NCBI RefSeq assembly: GCF_030272615.1
Contig: NC_081415.1
Location: forward strand, 367,704,667 to 367,768,666
Reading direction: 5' to 3'
DNA from: Cryptomeria japonica
Taxonomy: Eukaryota; Streptophyta; Pinopsida; Cupressales; Cupressaceae
Length of the DNA stretch: 64,000 nt
Below are positions 35,460 through 47,280 of the stretch, one piece after another. Position 1 is the first letter of the stretch. Each line of letters starts with the position of its first letter. Position numbers and translations under genes: made by a program. The notes under the pieces were generated by a model that was not told the origin of the DNA, did not search any database, and saw nothing but the letters and a program-made list of their open reading frames with translations.

Positions 35460-35765
35460 CTATATTTGATTGATCCATTTGCACCTTTTTCCTATTACTT
35501 CCGTTTGTCTGAAAATATCTTTTACTGGTGCATTAGGACCAAAAGTTGTGATCTCTGCCCCTACTAGGTATGGTCTAAAGTGTTTTACTACTCTTACCAG
35601 AGCATAGGCTTGTTTCTCATTTATATCATACTTGATCTCAGATGGGCTCAATGATTTGTTGAAGTATGCAATGGGTTTCTCACAACCACTTTGGTTCTTC
35701 TATAATAATATTGTTGCTACCATGTGACAAGAGGCAAAAGAAAAGATCAGAAATGGTTTGCTAAA
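35460..35765 (-). pseudogene. Element C: native Ty3 RNase H (active site degenerate)
   Basis: Reads KPFLIFSFASCHMVATILL, then a TAG, then KPIAYFNKSLSPSEIKYDIN, EKQAYALVRVVKHFRPYLVG. The first catalytic Asp (L-x-x-D-A-S) is Phe in IFSFAS, and the T-D-H position reads TTFGPNAPVKDIF. The glutamate in EKQAY remains. Element B has lost the same two aspartates with different replacements, so the loss predates both copies. The domain probably served as a structural tether. Confidence 0.75.
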
Positions 35766-35899
35766 ATCTGGTGATATTAGTATTGGTGCCTTAGATATTT
35801 CCCACTTGATTACTACAAAGGACTCCAATGCTTCTGCATCCCAATCTATTTTGGCTCCTTTCTTCAACATTTGCACTATAGGTTTTATAATATCAACAA

Positions 35900-36866
35900 A
35901 GTTTAAGATGAATCTCCTGACAAAGCTGATTTGTCCCAGAAATGACTAAATGGCCTTAATAGTTTTTGGAATGGGGACTTCATTGATTGCAGCCACTCTT
36001 TCAGGATCAAATTTTACTCCCTCCTTAGATATTATGTGTCCTAGGATCTTTCCTTCCTCAACTCCAAAATGACATTTCTTTGGATTAAGAGAGATCTCAT
36101 ATTCTAATGCTTTTTTGAATATCCTTTCAAGGTAATTGCAGTGGTCTTCAGCCTTTTTTGAGTAAGTGGTTAGATCATCCTAATATACCACCATTATCAC
36201 ATCTATTAGCTCTACAAATGCTACATCCATTGCTCTTTGGAAAGTTTCCCCAACATTAGTTAGGCCAAATGGCATCCTTGCACACACATATGTACCCCAT
36301 GGTGTTGTAAAGGTTGTCTTGTATTGCTCAGCCTCCCTGAATTTCACTTGGTTATAACCTGAGAATCCATCCATCATAGATAATAGTTCACATCCAGTCA
36401 CCTTCTACAACATGATATCCATATTTGGTAATGGGTAGTTATCTTTCAAGGATGATATATTCAAGTTCCTGAAGTCTACACAGAGTCTTATGTTTCCAAT
36501 CTTTTTTCTAACATGGACTACGTTTGAAACCCAAGTGGAATACCTACAAGGATTGATTATCCCTACATCTTTCATTTTTATTATTTCTTCTTTCATCTTA
36601 GGTAGCAAGGTTGGATTTATAGGTCTCTGTTTTTGTCTAAACGGATTGGCATCATGTTTAAGGGGTATTGCATGCTGGAAAAGATATTCTCTATAGGCTT
36701 TGAGGTCATCATATGACCATGCAAAAACTTGCCTATACCTTCTGAGCAAATTTATCAGTTGTTGCTTCATTTTAGGAGTTAATTTCTTTACAACAAACAC
36801 ATGCCTTGGTGACTCCTCATTTCCCAAGTTAACTTGTTCAACACCACTTTCTCTAGCTGGAGTCAC
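35900..36866 (-). pseudogene. Element C: reverse transcriptase
   Basis: Ty3-type RT with NPFRQKQRPINPTLLPKM, NIRLCVDFRNLNISSLKD, MMDGFSGYNQVKF, TTPWGTYVCARMPFGLTN, a catalytic region at 36174-36185 reading Tyr-TAG-Asp-Asp, then NPKKCHFGVEEGKILG. The TAG at the x position is where CAG would give YQDD. It is in frame with the added RNase H and integrase. The segment upstream of RT (36866-36600) carries the block KKLTPKMKQQLINLLRRYRQ, which is also present in B. Confidence 0.85.
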
Positions 36867-37089
36867 TTTAGTTTCTATTATGTCCTATGCATTGAAGGTT
36901 CTTTCTAATGCAACCAAACCTCTTGGTACTTTGTTTAATTTTAGATGTATGTTTTCCTGTTCAAACAAGGTTTCTTTCCCATCAGTCTCTTCCACAAAGT
37001 CATTAAAGTTAATAGCCTATGCCTGATAATGATCCACACACTGCAATAAGTTTAGCAAGTTAGCATCATCTTGAAAAATTTTCCAGTTG

Positions 37090-37575
37090 TATAGGTTATC
37101 AAGGATAGAAGGTCTAACTTTTATCTCCACTTCCAATATCCCATTTAATGTCACATCACTTTCCTTTAGTGCAATATTCACCAGAAAGTCAGCCATTATG
37201 TTCTTTGACCTATCAATCCAATTTATCTGAAAGGCATCACACAATTCATTGGTGTCCCAGACTGCATTTTTGTATTGCTTCAATCTAATATGTTTAGAGG
37301 CATATTTTTATTTAATTTGGGACACTATCAATTTTGAGTCCCCAAATACACTAAGGATTTTAATTCAATGCTTAACTACTAGGTTCAGTCCTGTGATTAA
37401 AGCCTCATACTCAACGATATTGTTGGTACATTCAAACATTAACTTGAAAGATTACTTAAATATTTCTCCACTTGGTGAAATGAACAAAATCCTAGCTCCA
37501 CTTCCTTCCTTACTACACGAGCCATCAAAGTACATGCACCAAACTTGATCATTTGTTTCTTTGATGCAAGACTCA
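37090..37575 (-). pseudogene. Element C: added archaeal-type RNase H between protease and RT
   Basis: Acidic residues are preserved: WCMYFDGSCSKEGSGA (Asp), VEYEAL (Glu), VFGDSKLIVSQI (Asp) and NIMADFLVN (Asp). It is broken by stops near 37450, 37370 and 37310. The position between protease and RT matches element B, and A as far as visible. It would supply RNase H activity in place of the degenerate native domain. Confidence 0.8.
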
Positions 37576-37779
37576 ATTAGAGACAAATCCCCAGTCTTTG
37601 GCTTCGTCAATTGTACTTTAAAATTATCCATGTCTGACTGAATAAAACATATTGGCTTAGGCATTTCCACATCCTTAATGATATATGAGGAGCGAGGCTC
37701 TCTTTCAATTCTCACTTCATGTTCGTTCACTAGTATGGTTGCATATGACAAATCAAATTGGACATGTCCCCCTATCAGG

Positions 37780-38054
37780 TTTGACCACTGTCTGGATAAT
37801 AACATTCCATAATTTGGAGGGACATCCACCACTGTGATGTCTATCTTGTAAGATGCTTTGGGGCATGCTGCTATCTTGAACTCTACATATTTCATAACTC
37901 CCACCACTAGAATAGATCTATTATCCATAGTGTAACACTTGCAAAATGTTGTATCCACCCCCATTCCAAGCTCTTTCATAACTCCCACATGCATAACATT
38001 TATTGCTGCTCCTGAATCAATCATGCAATTTTTAATTATCTTATTATTGATCAT
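37780..38054 (-). pseudogene. Element C: aspartic protease
   Basis: Catalytic DSG in CMIDSGAAINVMHVGVMKE, then CKCYTMDNRSILVVG and NYGMLLSRQWSNLIGGHVQ. It is 200 codons open from 38054 to 37452, covering protease, linker and the start of the added RNase H. A frameshift near 38070 separates it from gag. Confidence 0.85.
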
Positions 38055-38074
38055 TAGAGTCAGGTAAAAGGGAT

Positions 38075-40511
38075 CTACTTGGGAAGGATTTTTGTTATTG
38101 TTGACCCCAAATATATGGTTGGAGCTAGATCATGTTCACCATTATTGTCCTGACCACCCTGCTTGTGTTCTTTTACTTTACCGCTCGAGACATCTGTGAT
38201 CATCCTTAGAGTCTTCTCTCTATATTCTGGGAACTTCATCATCTCAAGTAATGGCACATAGACCTTCATTTGTGTCAAAGCATTGGCAGTGTCAAACAAT
38301 ATGGCAACGGGTATTGGGGAAGTAGTTGTCATATTCTCCCTCTCTCCCTTTTGCATTTTTGTTAGTTGAACCTCTTTCTCTTTGGTTTTGCCTGGGTCCT
38401 TATCTTGGATATTACTCATTCTATTTATTGGTTTAGATATTTTATTGACTTCTTTCATGAACATTCTGAAGGGCTTTCCCTGCTTGGGGTTTATGGTTAT
38501 GTTTCTGAGAGCATAGGTTCTTTTGGCCTATTCCACTTTAGCCGTCGTGATTCTTTCCCTTTCTTCCTCAGTGGGGACCCTGAGTTTGATCTCTTCTTCC
38601 TCATTTGAGAATACTTGCTGCATACAACATTGTTGATTGATCTTCCTGGAACTTACATCACCATCCCCTTCTTCCTCAGATGAGTTATATTCTTTGAATG
38701 ATAGAAAATTTATGGTGTGGTCATCTATATACCCTTTACATTCTTCTTCTTCTTCTTGCAGCTTCTTTGCCAATATACATTGGTAAGGAGAATGTGGCAT
38801 GTCACAAGCAAAGCACCACAGGTTATCATTTGACACCTGATTCACAGTTCTTTTTAGAGGATCCGACATCTACATATTATCCTTTTGATTCTTCTCCACT
38901 AGTTTCCCATCCTTCCAGTTAGTATTGTAAGGCATATCATGTAGTCTGGGTCTATCATGACGGAAGAACTGTTGTTTCTCTATTTTATTTACCTTCATAG
39001 ATAAATCTTTTAAAACATTCAATACTTTGTCCAATTTGTCTTCAACTTTAGTTTGTTTGGGAGCTTTAGGATTGAACAACCTAGCATCTTCTCTCTTTCC
39101 AATTCTCCCATCAGCTTTTCTATTGTTTTCTATAGTTATGGCAGCTTTCATAACCCCTTGAAGAGTCATAGGGTTTTTTATCCTGAGTTCATAATCTGTC
39201 TTGCTGTCAAAGGCATTTATTTAGTACAAGATTCTTACTTCTGGGACTAGTTTTATCCTATTAGGAATTTTATTTATAACTCTATTAAATCTTCTATTAA
39301 AATTGACTACTGTCTCATTAGGTTCTTTTTTGATACTTATGATTTCATGTAGTACAAACTCAGGGCTATTTTGATCTCCATGTCGTTCGAGAAAAAGTCT
39401 CCTAAACTCTGCAAGGCTACTTATTGAAGGATCGGGTAATGTTCTGAACCAATCTCATGTATCTTCTGTTAAAGATTGCATGAATAACTTCATTTTAACA
39501 TCTTCATATGGGAGGTAGAAATCTTCCATGACTGTATCGAAAGATTTGCAATGTGCTTCTCCTGTGATAGCATTGCTCCCAGTGAATTTTGGTAATGCAG
39601 TCCTGATTTCATTTGGGATGGGATGAGGATACACCATCATTCTAAAAAGTCAAATTATCTGATACGCTCTGTATTCATCAATCCATATCCTCCCTGGAAG
39701 AAATTCCCATGGTTCTGACTCATATTATTATATATGGGGAAATTGGTTTCGGGGTTGGAATTGAGTTTGATATGCAAAGTTGTTATAATGATTGTACTAA
39801 TGTTCAGGAGGTACATGGGTGTATGCATAGTTACCATTCCCATGATCATATAAGGGGTTTCCAGTTATCTTATAGGTATTGTTCTTTACATTGGTTTCAT
39901 CTTTATGATTTCTTCCCTTGTCCGATCCTTGGTTGCATGTTCACATCTTTCTTTGTACTTATTTAGGTCATGATCAATATCATTTTCATTAACATTGATA
40001 CCCAGCCTAGCACATAATTTAACACACTTCCTTGTTCTTCTAGTATCTTTCATTTCAATAGCTTCATCTAATGGATCCAATCTGCAAAACGGTCTAGTGG
40101 ATCCATCCTGCTTGAACTTGAGGAACTTGATGTATTTTCTCTTGAATTTGAGCGATGATTTTCAAAACCATGAGGCAATTTTCCTTTTCGTACTTTATTT
40201 GCAGCCATCAAATCCTCATTTATTGGGCATGAAGGAATTGTATGATCTTGTCTATTCCAAGATGACTATGAGTTATTTTCAGAGTAGTATTGGTTATACC
40301 TCTCATTCATGAAATCGTTCATGTGTTCCATTGGATTGTCTGTCGGTCCTTTGTTTGGTTTTTTCTTGTTACTTTGTTGATCAAAGTTTAATTGCACTAT
40401 TCGATTGCCTTTTCTTATTGACCTCCTCCAATACATAAAAATTCTTCTCTTTATTTCATAGTCAACGCATCTATCTAGAGAGGAAATTTGATTATATGAG
40501 TTCTTTCCCAC
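38075..40511 (-). pseudogene. Element C: gag, broken by frameshifts
   Basis: From ATG at 40511 (MGKNSYNQISSLDR) with frame changes near 40170, 39650 and 38070. The gag core is near 39640-39300 (NAITGEAHCKSFDTVMEDF). The lineage motif RLHDMPYNTNWKDGKLVEK lies near 38930, the atypical knuckle CFACDMPHSPYQC near 38810, and the pre-protease segment (KVYVPLLEMMKFPEYREK) near 38250. All three gypsy elements share these blocks, so they belong to one lineage. Confidence 0.8.
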
Positions 40512-40544
40512 AACATAGTCTCTTTTTTCTTTGAATGAATATCA

Positions 40545-40562
40545 TTCCCAACAGAGTCACCA
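40545..40562 (-). other. Element C: primer binding site, mutated
   Basis: Plus-strand ttcccaacagagtcacca differs from the intact A/B site (tccccagcagagtcgcca) at three positions. Two of the changes are G to A on this strand, as expected from decay of methylated cytosine on the other. It lies three bases from the LTR end at 40566. Confidence 0.8.
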
Positions 40563-40565
40563 ATC

Positions 40566-42957
40566 TGTTGGATCTCAAATCAATAGATTGGATAGGTTCT
40601 AAGGAAATGTCAACTCCTATGATCAAACCCTCCAATTTGACTTGGCCAACTTATAGAGTGAACCTATTTGGTTACTAACTCCCTCACTTTAGGTTCTACA
40701 AGACCTAGGCAAGTATACCTATTCACTAGTGGCTTTCGATGACTAGTGCTTTTTATAGCAGATTGTTTATCTTAATCTGACTTCCTCCTATCTCAGAATG
40801 GTATAGGTTCCTAGGATGGGTGACTTTTAGATGAGTTCAAGATTTTTGTTGTGAAAGCTATTCAATCTTTGTGCTTGAAATTTATATGTATACACTATTG
40901 CTAATTGATTCTATATATCCTACTCTATTATTCCTACTACTTTAATGTAAAGGTAATTAATATGGTAAAGATTGTGATTTGTAAATGACCAGTATCTTTC
41001 CTATTATTTGGGCTATAGAGTCTTATATTTCTTTAGGACTTAATGCATGATTTGTGAGACAATTTTTAAACCTACCCCCTTTGGTAAATCTGTCAGTTAT
41101 TGTTTCTTATGAGATCTGCTAAATGTTTATATCATAAACCGCCTGAATGAATTTAACCCTAACCTTAAGGGACCATTCAAGGAAGATCTACAAGGAACAA
41201 TTACAATCCACAAGTAGATCTTGTTTAATCCAAATTTATAATATAGAAACATAAACTTCATTATAAGAATATGAATAACCTTATCTCCCTTAGATAATAT
41301 CACAAACAACTGCCTATAGAAAATGAGATAATCCATGACACATATACAAAAGAAAAATGGCTGATTCTATTAAAACTTCAAAATGGTACAATAGTATGCT
41401 AGAGGCTATAGTATTTGTCCAGTCTCTCCTATTCTAATGATTGCTTCATTTTACAAAATATGCTCATATAAATAAACAAGCAACACCTATTCTATGAGAA
41501 GTCATGTCCCTTCATCATTAATTCGTTGAGCATTAGTTAATAATTCTAGTTAAGCAATGGTCACACAAATATTCGTTTGAATTTATGGTAATGTGACTTC
41601 ATTGAGAATTGTTTTTTTCTTCATAGCAATAGGTAATCATTTGTCTAGCAGTGCTTTTAATTTTTCACCGACGTTTATTCAACCTTACACCTGTGTTGTA
41701 TTTCGATGAAATCATATGTCTCGATGGCTTTATCTTATGTTTCCCCAAAACACCATATTCCATCGACATCATTATTTATTTTGGTGGAATTGACATCATC
41801 ATCAGCACTTCTCTTGGTCTCATCGACATCTTTATTTCATCGAAGCCTCGCTATAAGTGTTTATGTCAGTATAATGTTTTATCAATTCATCGAAATCTTC
41901 CTTTTTGATGAAAATGCTTTTATCGCTAAGTCCCTCCACCATTTTATCGATGTTATAATTCTATCAAAATAGTCCTTCATTATCTGACCTTTATACTAGC
42001 GTTGATGAAATTACCTCTTTCTGTAAAAGAAAAATACTCTTCTTTGACTCTTTATGTTTGGCCAATAACAAGTCATCGATGGAAATTTCTCATGTTTCAT
42101 CGATCTTTTATCCTTTGATGAGAAAGCTATCTTCGATCAACATCCTTTGTGCCTCTTCGATACACTCTTTTCCCTGAAATAGCTTCGTTAATCAAATATG
42201 CATTGGTTCCTTCGATATCACTCTTTTGGCCAAACTCCTTCCCTCGGCAAGTTGTTCATATGTCTCATCGATACTGCAGTTTCATTGAAACTCTTCATTT
42301 CATCGGCAAGGACCACTCCTGATTTCCTCGATGTACTTTATGTCGATGGAACTAATGGTTTTGGTGAATCCTTTCACTTCCATGTTTTGCAACCGTCTTA
42401 TCATTTTTGAGTATGCCGATAATGGCCCCTCATTATCCGGCTTCTACATGGGTCATTGATGAAATCTTTCATGTTGGCAAAAGAAGAATATCCTCCTTCG
42501 ACTTTTCATTTTTTGATGAAACTGTGATCATTAGCCAATAACTTTTGTGCCTCTTCAACACCTTCCTTTTCTCAAAAATTCTTATCAATGAGAACATCCT
42601 GCGGTTTCCTTGACATACCACCTATCGATGAAAATAATGTTTTTGATGAGCCACTTTTGGAACTCATTGAGGTCCAAGTCTATTCGATAAGTCATCTTGT
42701 CGATGAAACACTGATAGGTTTCTTCGATACAACAGGTGTACCATTTTGTTCAAACTAGATATCTCAGTGAAGGATTAGCATGTATATCTGATGGCCTTGG
42801 TTTGAGCGATAATCTTCAGGATCCTGATGTCAATGGAAATGCCAAGGGTTCTACCGAAATTCTTAAGGGCATGCTTGATTTCATTTTTTCTCAAGAAAAC
42901 TTATGTAGCTTCAATTGAAACCACAAAATTCTATTTATTTAAATTCAATTCTCAACA
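40566..42957 (-). repeat. Element C: 5' LTR (2,392 bp)
   Basis: Full-length match to the 3' LTR at 31537-33924, with the same TG...CA ends. It contains the same tcgatgaaa-rich U3 array (about 41700-42720) and no large ORF. Confidence 0.9.
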
Positions 42958-42962
42958 CTCTG
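42958..42962. repeat. Target-site duplication of element C, right copy
   Basis: CTCTG, paired with CTTTG at 31532-31536. Beyond it the element B LTR ORF resumes (tatgtacatgct, cf. tatgtgcatgct near 18325). Confidence 0.7.
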
Positions 42963-44963
42963 TATGTACATGCTATATCTCCAAGGATTCCTAATTGCAA
43001 TAATTGTTTAGCTACTGCATGCTCATCTCCTATGAGTAATGGAGATTGAGAAGGAGAATACAAGGACTTACTTGACTGTGTTTCTTTTCCTAACCTTTTC
43101 CTTTTTGGGGAGGCTTGTGATTTAGTAGCATCTTCTATTGGCCTTTTTCCTTTTGACATGGAGGGCTCATCTTTCCTGGGAACCACTACATTATACCCTG
43201 ATCTTTTATACATCACATACTCACCCAGGGGAACCACCTTGGCAAAAACAAGCTTAGCTAAAACAAGTTTATCTTTATCAGGGTCTACTTTTATTACAAC
43301 ATTCTTCTTCTCATTTAAAGCCTGCATTGCATCCTCAAAATACACCACCAAAAACTTAATCTTCTCTTCAAAAGGGTAAAAAATAGCCAAGGGATCATAG
43401 TTCTTGTCAAAATGTTGGACAAAATCAAGGGTCTTCTTGAATGCCCACCATTTTTCTCTCCTTACTTCTTGCTCATCCAAGTTGAATTCATTCCTTATTA
43501 GGTCTTTAGTAAAGTGAAATTGATGAACTCTACCTCCACACCTAACTTTCTTCCTGAACATGTTGTTAAAGAAGTCCTCTGGATCGACAAACCTAGCAAC
43601 TGCAGTTGATAACCTGTATGGTTGAAGAAAATTCTCAAAATGTAAAAAGCCACCCTTGGTGACCACAAACTGATGTGCCACAATAATTGTTGGGAAAATT
43701 GTCCCACTTCCTTTGTTTGTTAACTCTCCTTCTTGTAGGCCTCCAATTTGCCTCAAAATCTCAGCAATGCCTATCTTCAAAGGGACCTAGTAAGGGAGAA
43801 GATATGGGGTTCCCCTAAAACCATATACTCTAAAAATGGTAGAAACAAGGTACAACATTATGTCACCCCTGTTGTGCACAATCTTAATATTCTCAGCAAA
43901 CTCCTTGGGTCTAAATAATTCAGGGAGGGCCTTAGGAATCCTAGGGGTTTCTTGACATAAATGGATTCTGAGCCTAGATGCAAAGCATCTATCAAATTTC
44001 AAGTAACTTGCATCCTCTCTATCCCAAGACAAATCTATACTCCATAGCTGAACATGCATATCTTCTCCATCCTTTTCCCTTAATAGGTCCATGTCATTTG
44101 TAAAATATTTAGCACCTTTAAACAAGAACATGTGCATCAACAGGGAATACCAACCGAAAGATCTATCTACCTTATAATTATTTATCCCAATTAGGCCTTC
44201 ATGAATGGCATCTATAAGGTAGGGTGCAAAATCATAGGTCATTGCTAGAGATGGGTTCAAAATTTGTGCCATCATAAGCATATAATGGGTTGGCATGGAA
44301 CTCTTTGCATCTTCCCAAAGAATTTGACATAAAGACCAATATATACCCTTAGCCCTTAAAGTAAAGAAATTCAAAGGGAAAGGCTCCATTGTGCTAGGGC
44401 CTACCAATGTTAATCCTCCTATCTTTGCAAATAATTCTTTCAACAGCCTACTCCTAAGGTGATCCCTCTATGCATCATAGACCTTCTTAAGCATCTCAAA
44501 ATCAATGGGCTCCAAATAGTTTGAGACCTCACTCAGCTAAAACACTTTTGAATTCATCATCATTTATTTCAATTAAGCACTCCCCATTTACATTTCTCAA
44601 AGTCTTAGTGATAGGGTCATAGTTTTTTGCAATTTGGGATAACAGATCAACATCCATGAATACTCCAAGGACCACAATTTTTCCGACATCTAACTCCCAT
44701 ATATTGTTTATAGGAGCAGGTGAATTTTGTTGACTAGATCCTACTCTGAACAAACCTAGACCTCTCATACCTATCTAGGCATCTGTCAGCCAATACTCCT
44801 TATCATACAAACCATCACCAATCCTCAGGTGGGGAGATTCAGGCATGATCTCTTTTATCTTGGCTGCACTATTGGTAGATTGAGCCAGTTGCTCTAAGAA
44901 GTCATCACAGATAGCTCTTTCTTGATAATCTACTTTTTCCTTGAATTCCCTTTGTGGTGCCAT
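42958..44963 (-). pseudogene. Element B: LTR-embedded ORF, 5' LTR copy, N-terminal half
   Basis: Starts at ATG 44963 (MAPQREFKEKVDYQER). The frame changes near 44520, then a 218-codon open stretch (44443-43787) and a 281-codon one (43780-42935, its last codons lying in the C LTR) follow. Blocks are GKIVVLGVFMDVDLL, FPLNFFTLRAKGIYW, TYDFAPYLIDAIHEGL, SFGWYSLLMHMFLFKG, YGFRGTPYLLPY, RVHQFHFTKDLIRNEF and a basic KRPIED...SPKRKRLGKE stretch resembling a bipartite nuclear signal. Stops shared with the 3' LTR copy are the TAG after PYLLPY and the TAG after VYDA. Its position and sense orientation inside U3/R are the notable points; the function is unknown. Confidence 0.75.
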
Positions 44964-45289
44964 CTTAAAACTATCCTTGCTTCAATTACTATTCAAATAA
45001 CCTCTTTTGAATTTCAAGCACCAAATAGCACGACACAAATAGGAATGCCACACAAACTAGAGTTGCAAAACACAGTCATAAAAAAAACTTACTTGTTGCC
45101 TAAGAAATCAGAAACTGCACACCTGTTCTCTACAAATCTCCTTGAATGCCCTTTTGCAATTTTAAATTCCAAAACAATGGCCTATGTAGGGAATATAACG
45201 ACAACTGAGCATTGATTACTATCAATAAAGTCGCACACTTCTGTAATTAATCCTCTTGAAATTTCAAATTTCAGCTCCAACGGACCAGG

Positions 45290-45850
45290 AAGACTTCTTC
45301 TGAGTAATTCTCTTTTAGTTGCTGATCCACAAAGGTTAAAGTTCAAACAACTTTCAATCATGGTCTAGCAACTATCGTCAGATCATACAGAACCAGCTCG
45401 CCCATTAACCATATTAGCTTTCAAAGTGGGCCCATTAGTTAATCACTCATCTGTTCTTTGTCGATGATCTACAAAGGTTAAAGTTTGAGCATCTCTACAT
45501 TGTGGTACAGCAACAGCCATCGATCTTCCTCTGACTCTCCAACTTTTTAACACACCTGAGCCTTCCACTTCTGGCCGGGCCCACCATTTAATCGCTAATC
45601 CACAATGAATAAAAATCGAGCATCTCTCGACTATGGTCCAATGACAACCATTGGATCACAAGTCAACCGCTCGATCTTTAGGGTCCTCTATTACTTAACC
45701 ACTGCCACTTCATCGTTTGCACTAACTATCTACCTTAACCGCCTACCTTAACCCACCACTAGTAGTTTCTTGCTCACAAAGAATAAACGTCACACAATTT
45801 TCCATTATAGTATAGTGACAACCATCGATCTAAAGAAACTTATCTGGCCT
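45290..45850 (-). repeat. Element B U3: diverged repeats in the 5' LTR
   Basis: Same array as at 20640-21200: blocks aaaggttaaag-tt-aa/gagcatct and cgacaaccattggatc/cagccatcgatc, about four times. These are probable U3 regulatory repeats. Confidence 0.6.
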
Positions 45851-46187
45851 TTAAGAACCCCGACAAATACAAAGGAATAGACTTAGGACTTTAGGAAAGG
45901 GCCGAATATTTCAAATTTAAATAAAACCCGCCCAAGCCTAGACTTAAAATGGCCCCTTTTCAATGATGCAGTGACCCTTCTGCTTAAGTGGAAAAAACCA
46001 ACGGGAAAAAATAAGAAGACTCAGAGATAATACAACACAAAGGTTATCTTTTGAATGGTTTTGAAAATGTAAAACCCTAAACCCTTAGAAACCATAACTC
46101 ACAGACAAAGGTCAAATTTCTAAATTTTTTGACAGACTTTTAAGGATAAAAGGCAAGACTTCCAACACATTTAAAACACTGATAACA

Positions 46188-47280
46188 ACCATAATACATG
46201 ATATCATACAAAAAGTAATAGCCCGGTTACAAATGAGTTCTGCAACCACTTATGAACAATCTCTCTACCGGTTTACTCTTCTCTATCAATTACCTTCTAC
46301 TCTACTTTTTGCAGGTTCTCACTTAGTCTCATTCACTACTGCCACCTTTTGTCTCTGCTGCTCTCTTACCAACTCAAGCTCTATTGGTTGTTTATTTGAT
46401 AGACTCTGCACTTGACTACCGGTTACTCAGCTTACCAGTTTACCCCTTGTCTGTTCAACACTTGTTGGATATTCTCTGCCACACTCGCACACAGCTGCTT
46501 CACTTTGATCTATCTTCATGTTGGTTCTAACACTATCGATTGTCTTTAGTGATGCACTTTTGCAGTTTACGGGTTGCTCTGGCCTTACCGGTTAAACTTG
46601 TGCTAAACCCTTCCGTCGGTTGCCTCACTCTCATTGGCTGAACTCTTCAACCTGATTCTCTCACACACTCAGTCTCTTCTCTGATTAATGTTGACCACTT
46701 GATTGAAAATCATTCCCTTCACTTCTTCACTCTCTCATTCAGCAGCAACACCTTTCATCTATTTAAAATTGCATATTTATAAACAAGTCTTCCCACAAAA
46801 AACCAATTCAAACTACAAGCGGTTAGAATTTCTTCATCAACCTCGAGGCAAACTAAATCCAATCAGATCTGATCGCTTGATTGATGATCTACAACACATC
46901 AATCAACACCGCCTTTGTCGAGCCTTCTAGAACATGTCTTCCATATTTAGAAATCTGCTTTTAATCTATCAGCTGATGTCTTGGTCGATCACCAAGAATG
47001 GTTTGGTGGTTTCCTTCACCTACTTTGATCTACTCAAACAGTCTGTTCTGGATCTTTGTTGTCAATTTGACCTCGAGCCGCAAACCTCTAGTACATATCC
47101 CATGAATTATACAGTCGACATAAATGTCAACCTGCCACCATCTACCTTGCCGAAAAACACTTTCACCGACCTATGCATGCATGTCACTTCATCTCCACGT
47201 GGCCCCTTTGTTGGCATCCACCTTTCCTAGGTTGGTTATGTCAGTTTGGATAGGATCACCAACCAACCACATAATCGGGT
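46188..47280 (-). repeat. Element G: old copia-type LTR remnant, first piece
   Basis: Sequence between the B LTR end and the H insertion. It is rich in accggt motifs, like the H LTR. Together with 54714-54986 and 55792-56096 it appears to form one minus-strand LTR, whose start TGTTGGAATTG lies at 56096 and whose block gtcattgatgtcaac resembles the H LTR start. No coding sequence is seen. Confidence 0.4.
47276..47280. repeat. Target-site duplication of element H, left copy
   Basis: CGGGT here and TGGGT at 54714-54718. The one difference is C to T at a CpG, the expected decay of a methylated site. Confidence 0.7.

Larger units (their letters stand above)
42958..46187 (-). repeat. Element B: 5' LTR, U3-side segment
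   Basis: Second piece of the split 5' LTR. The right end (actgataaca at 46178-46187) equals the 3' LTR right end at 21538, after which the flanks differ (accataatac here, atggctctga there), which fixes the LTR boundary. It holds the N-terminal half of the LTR ORF and about 1.2 kb of U3 with repeats. Confidence 0.9.
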
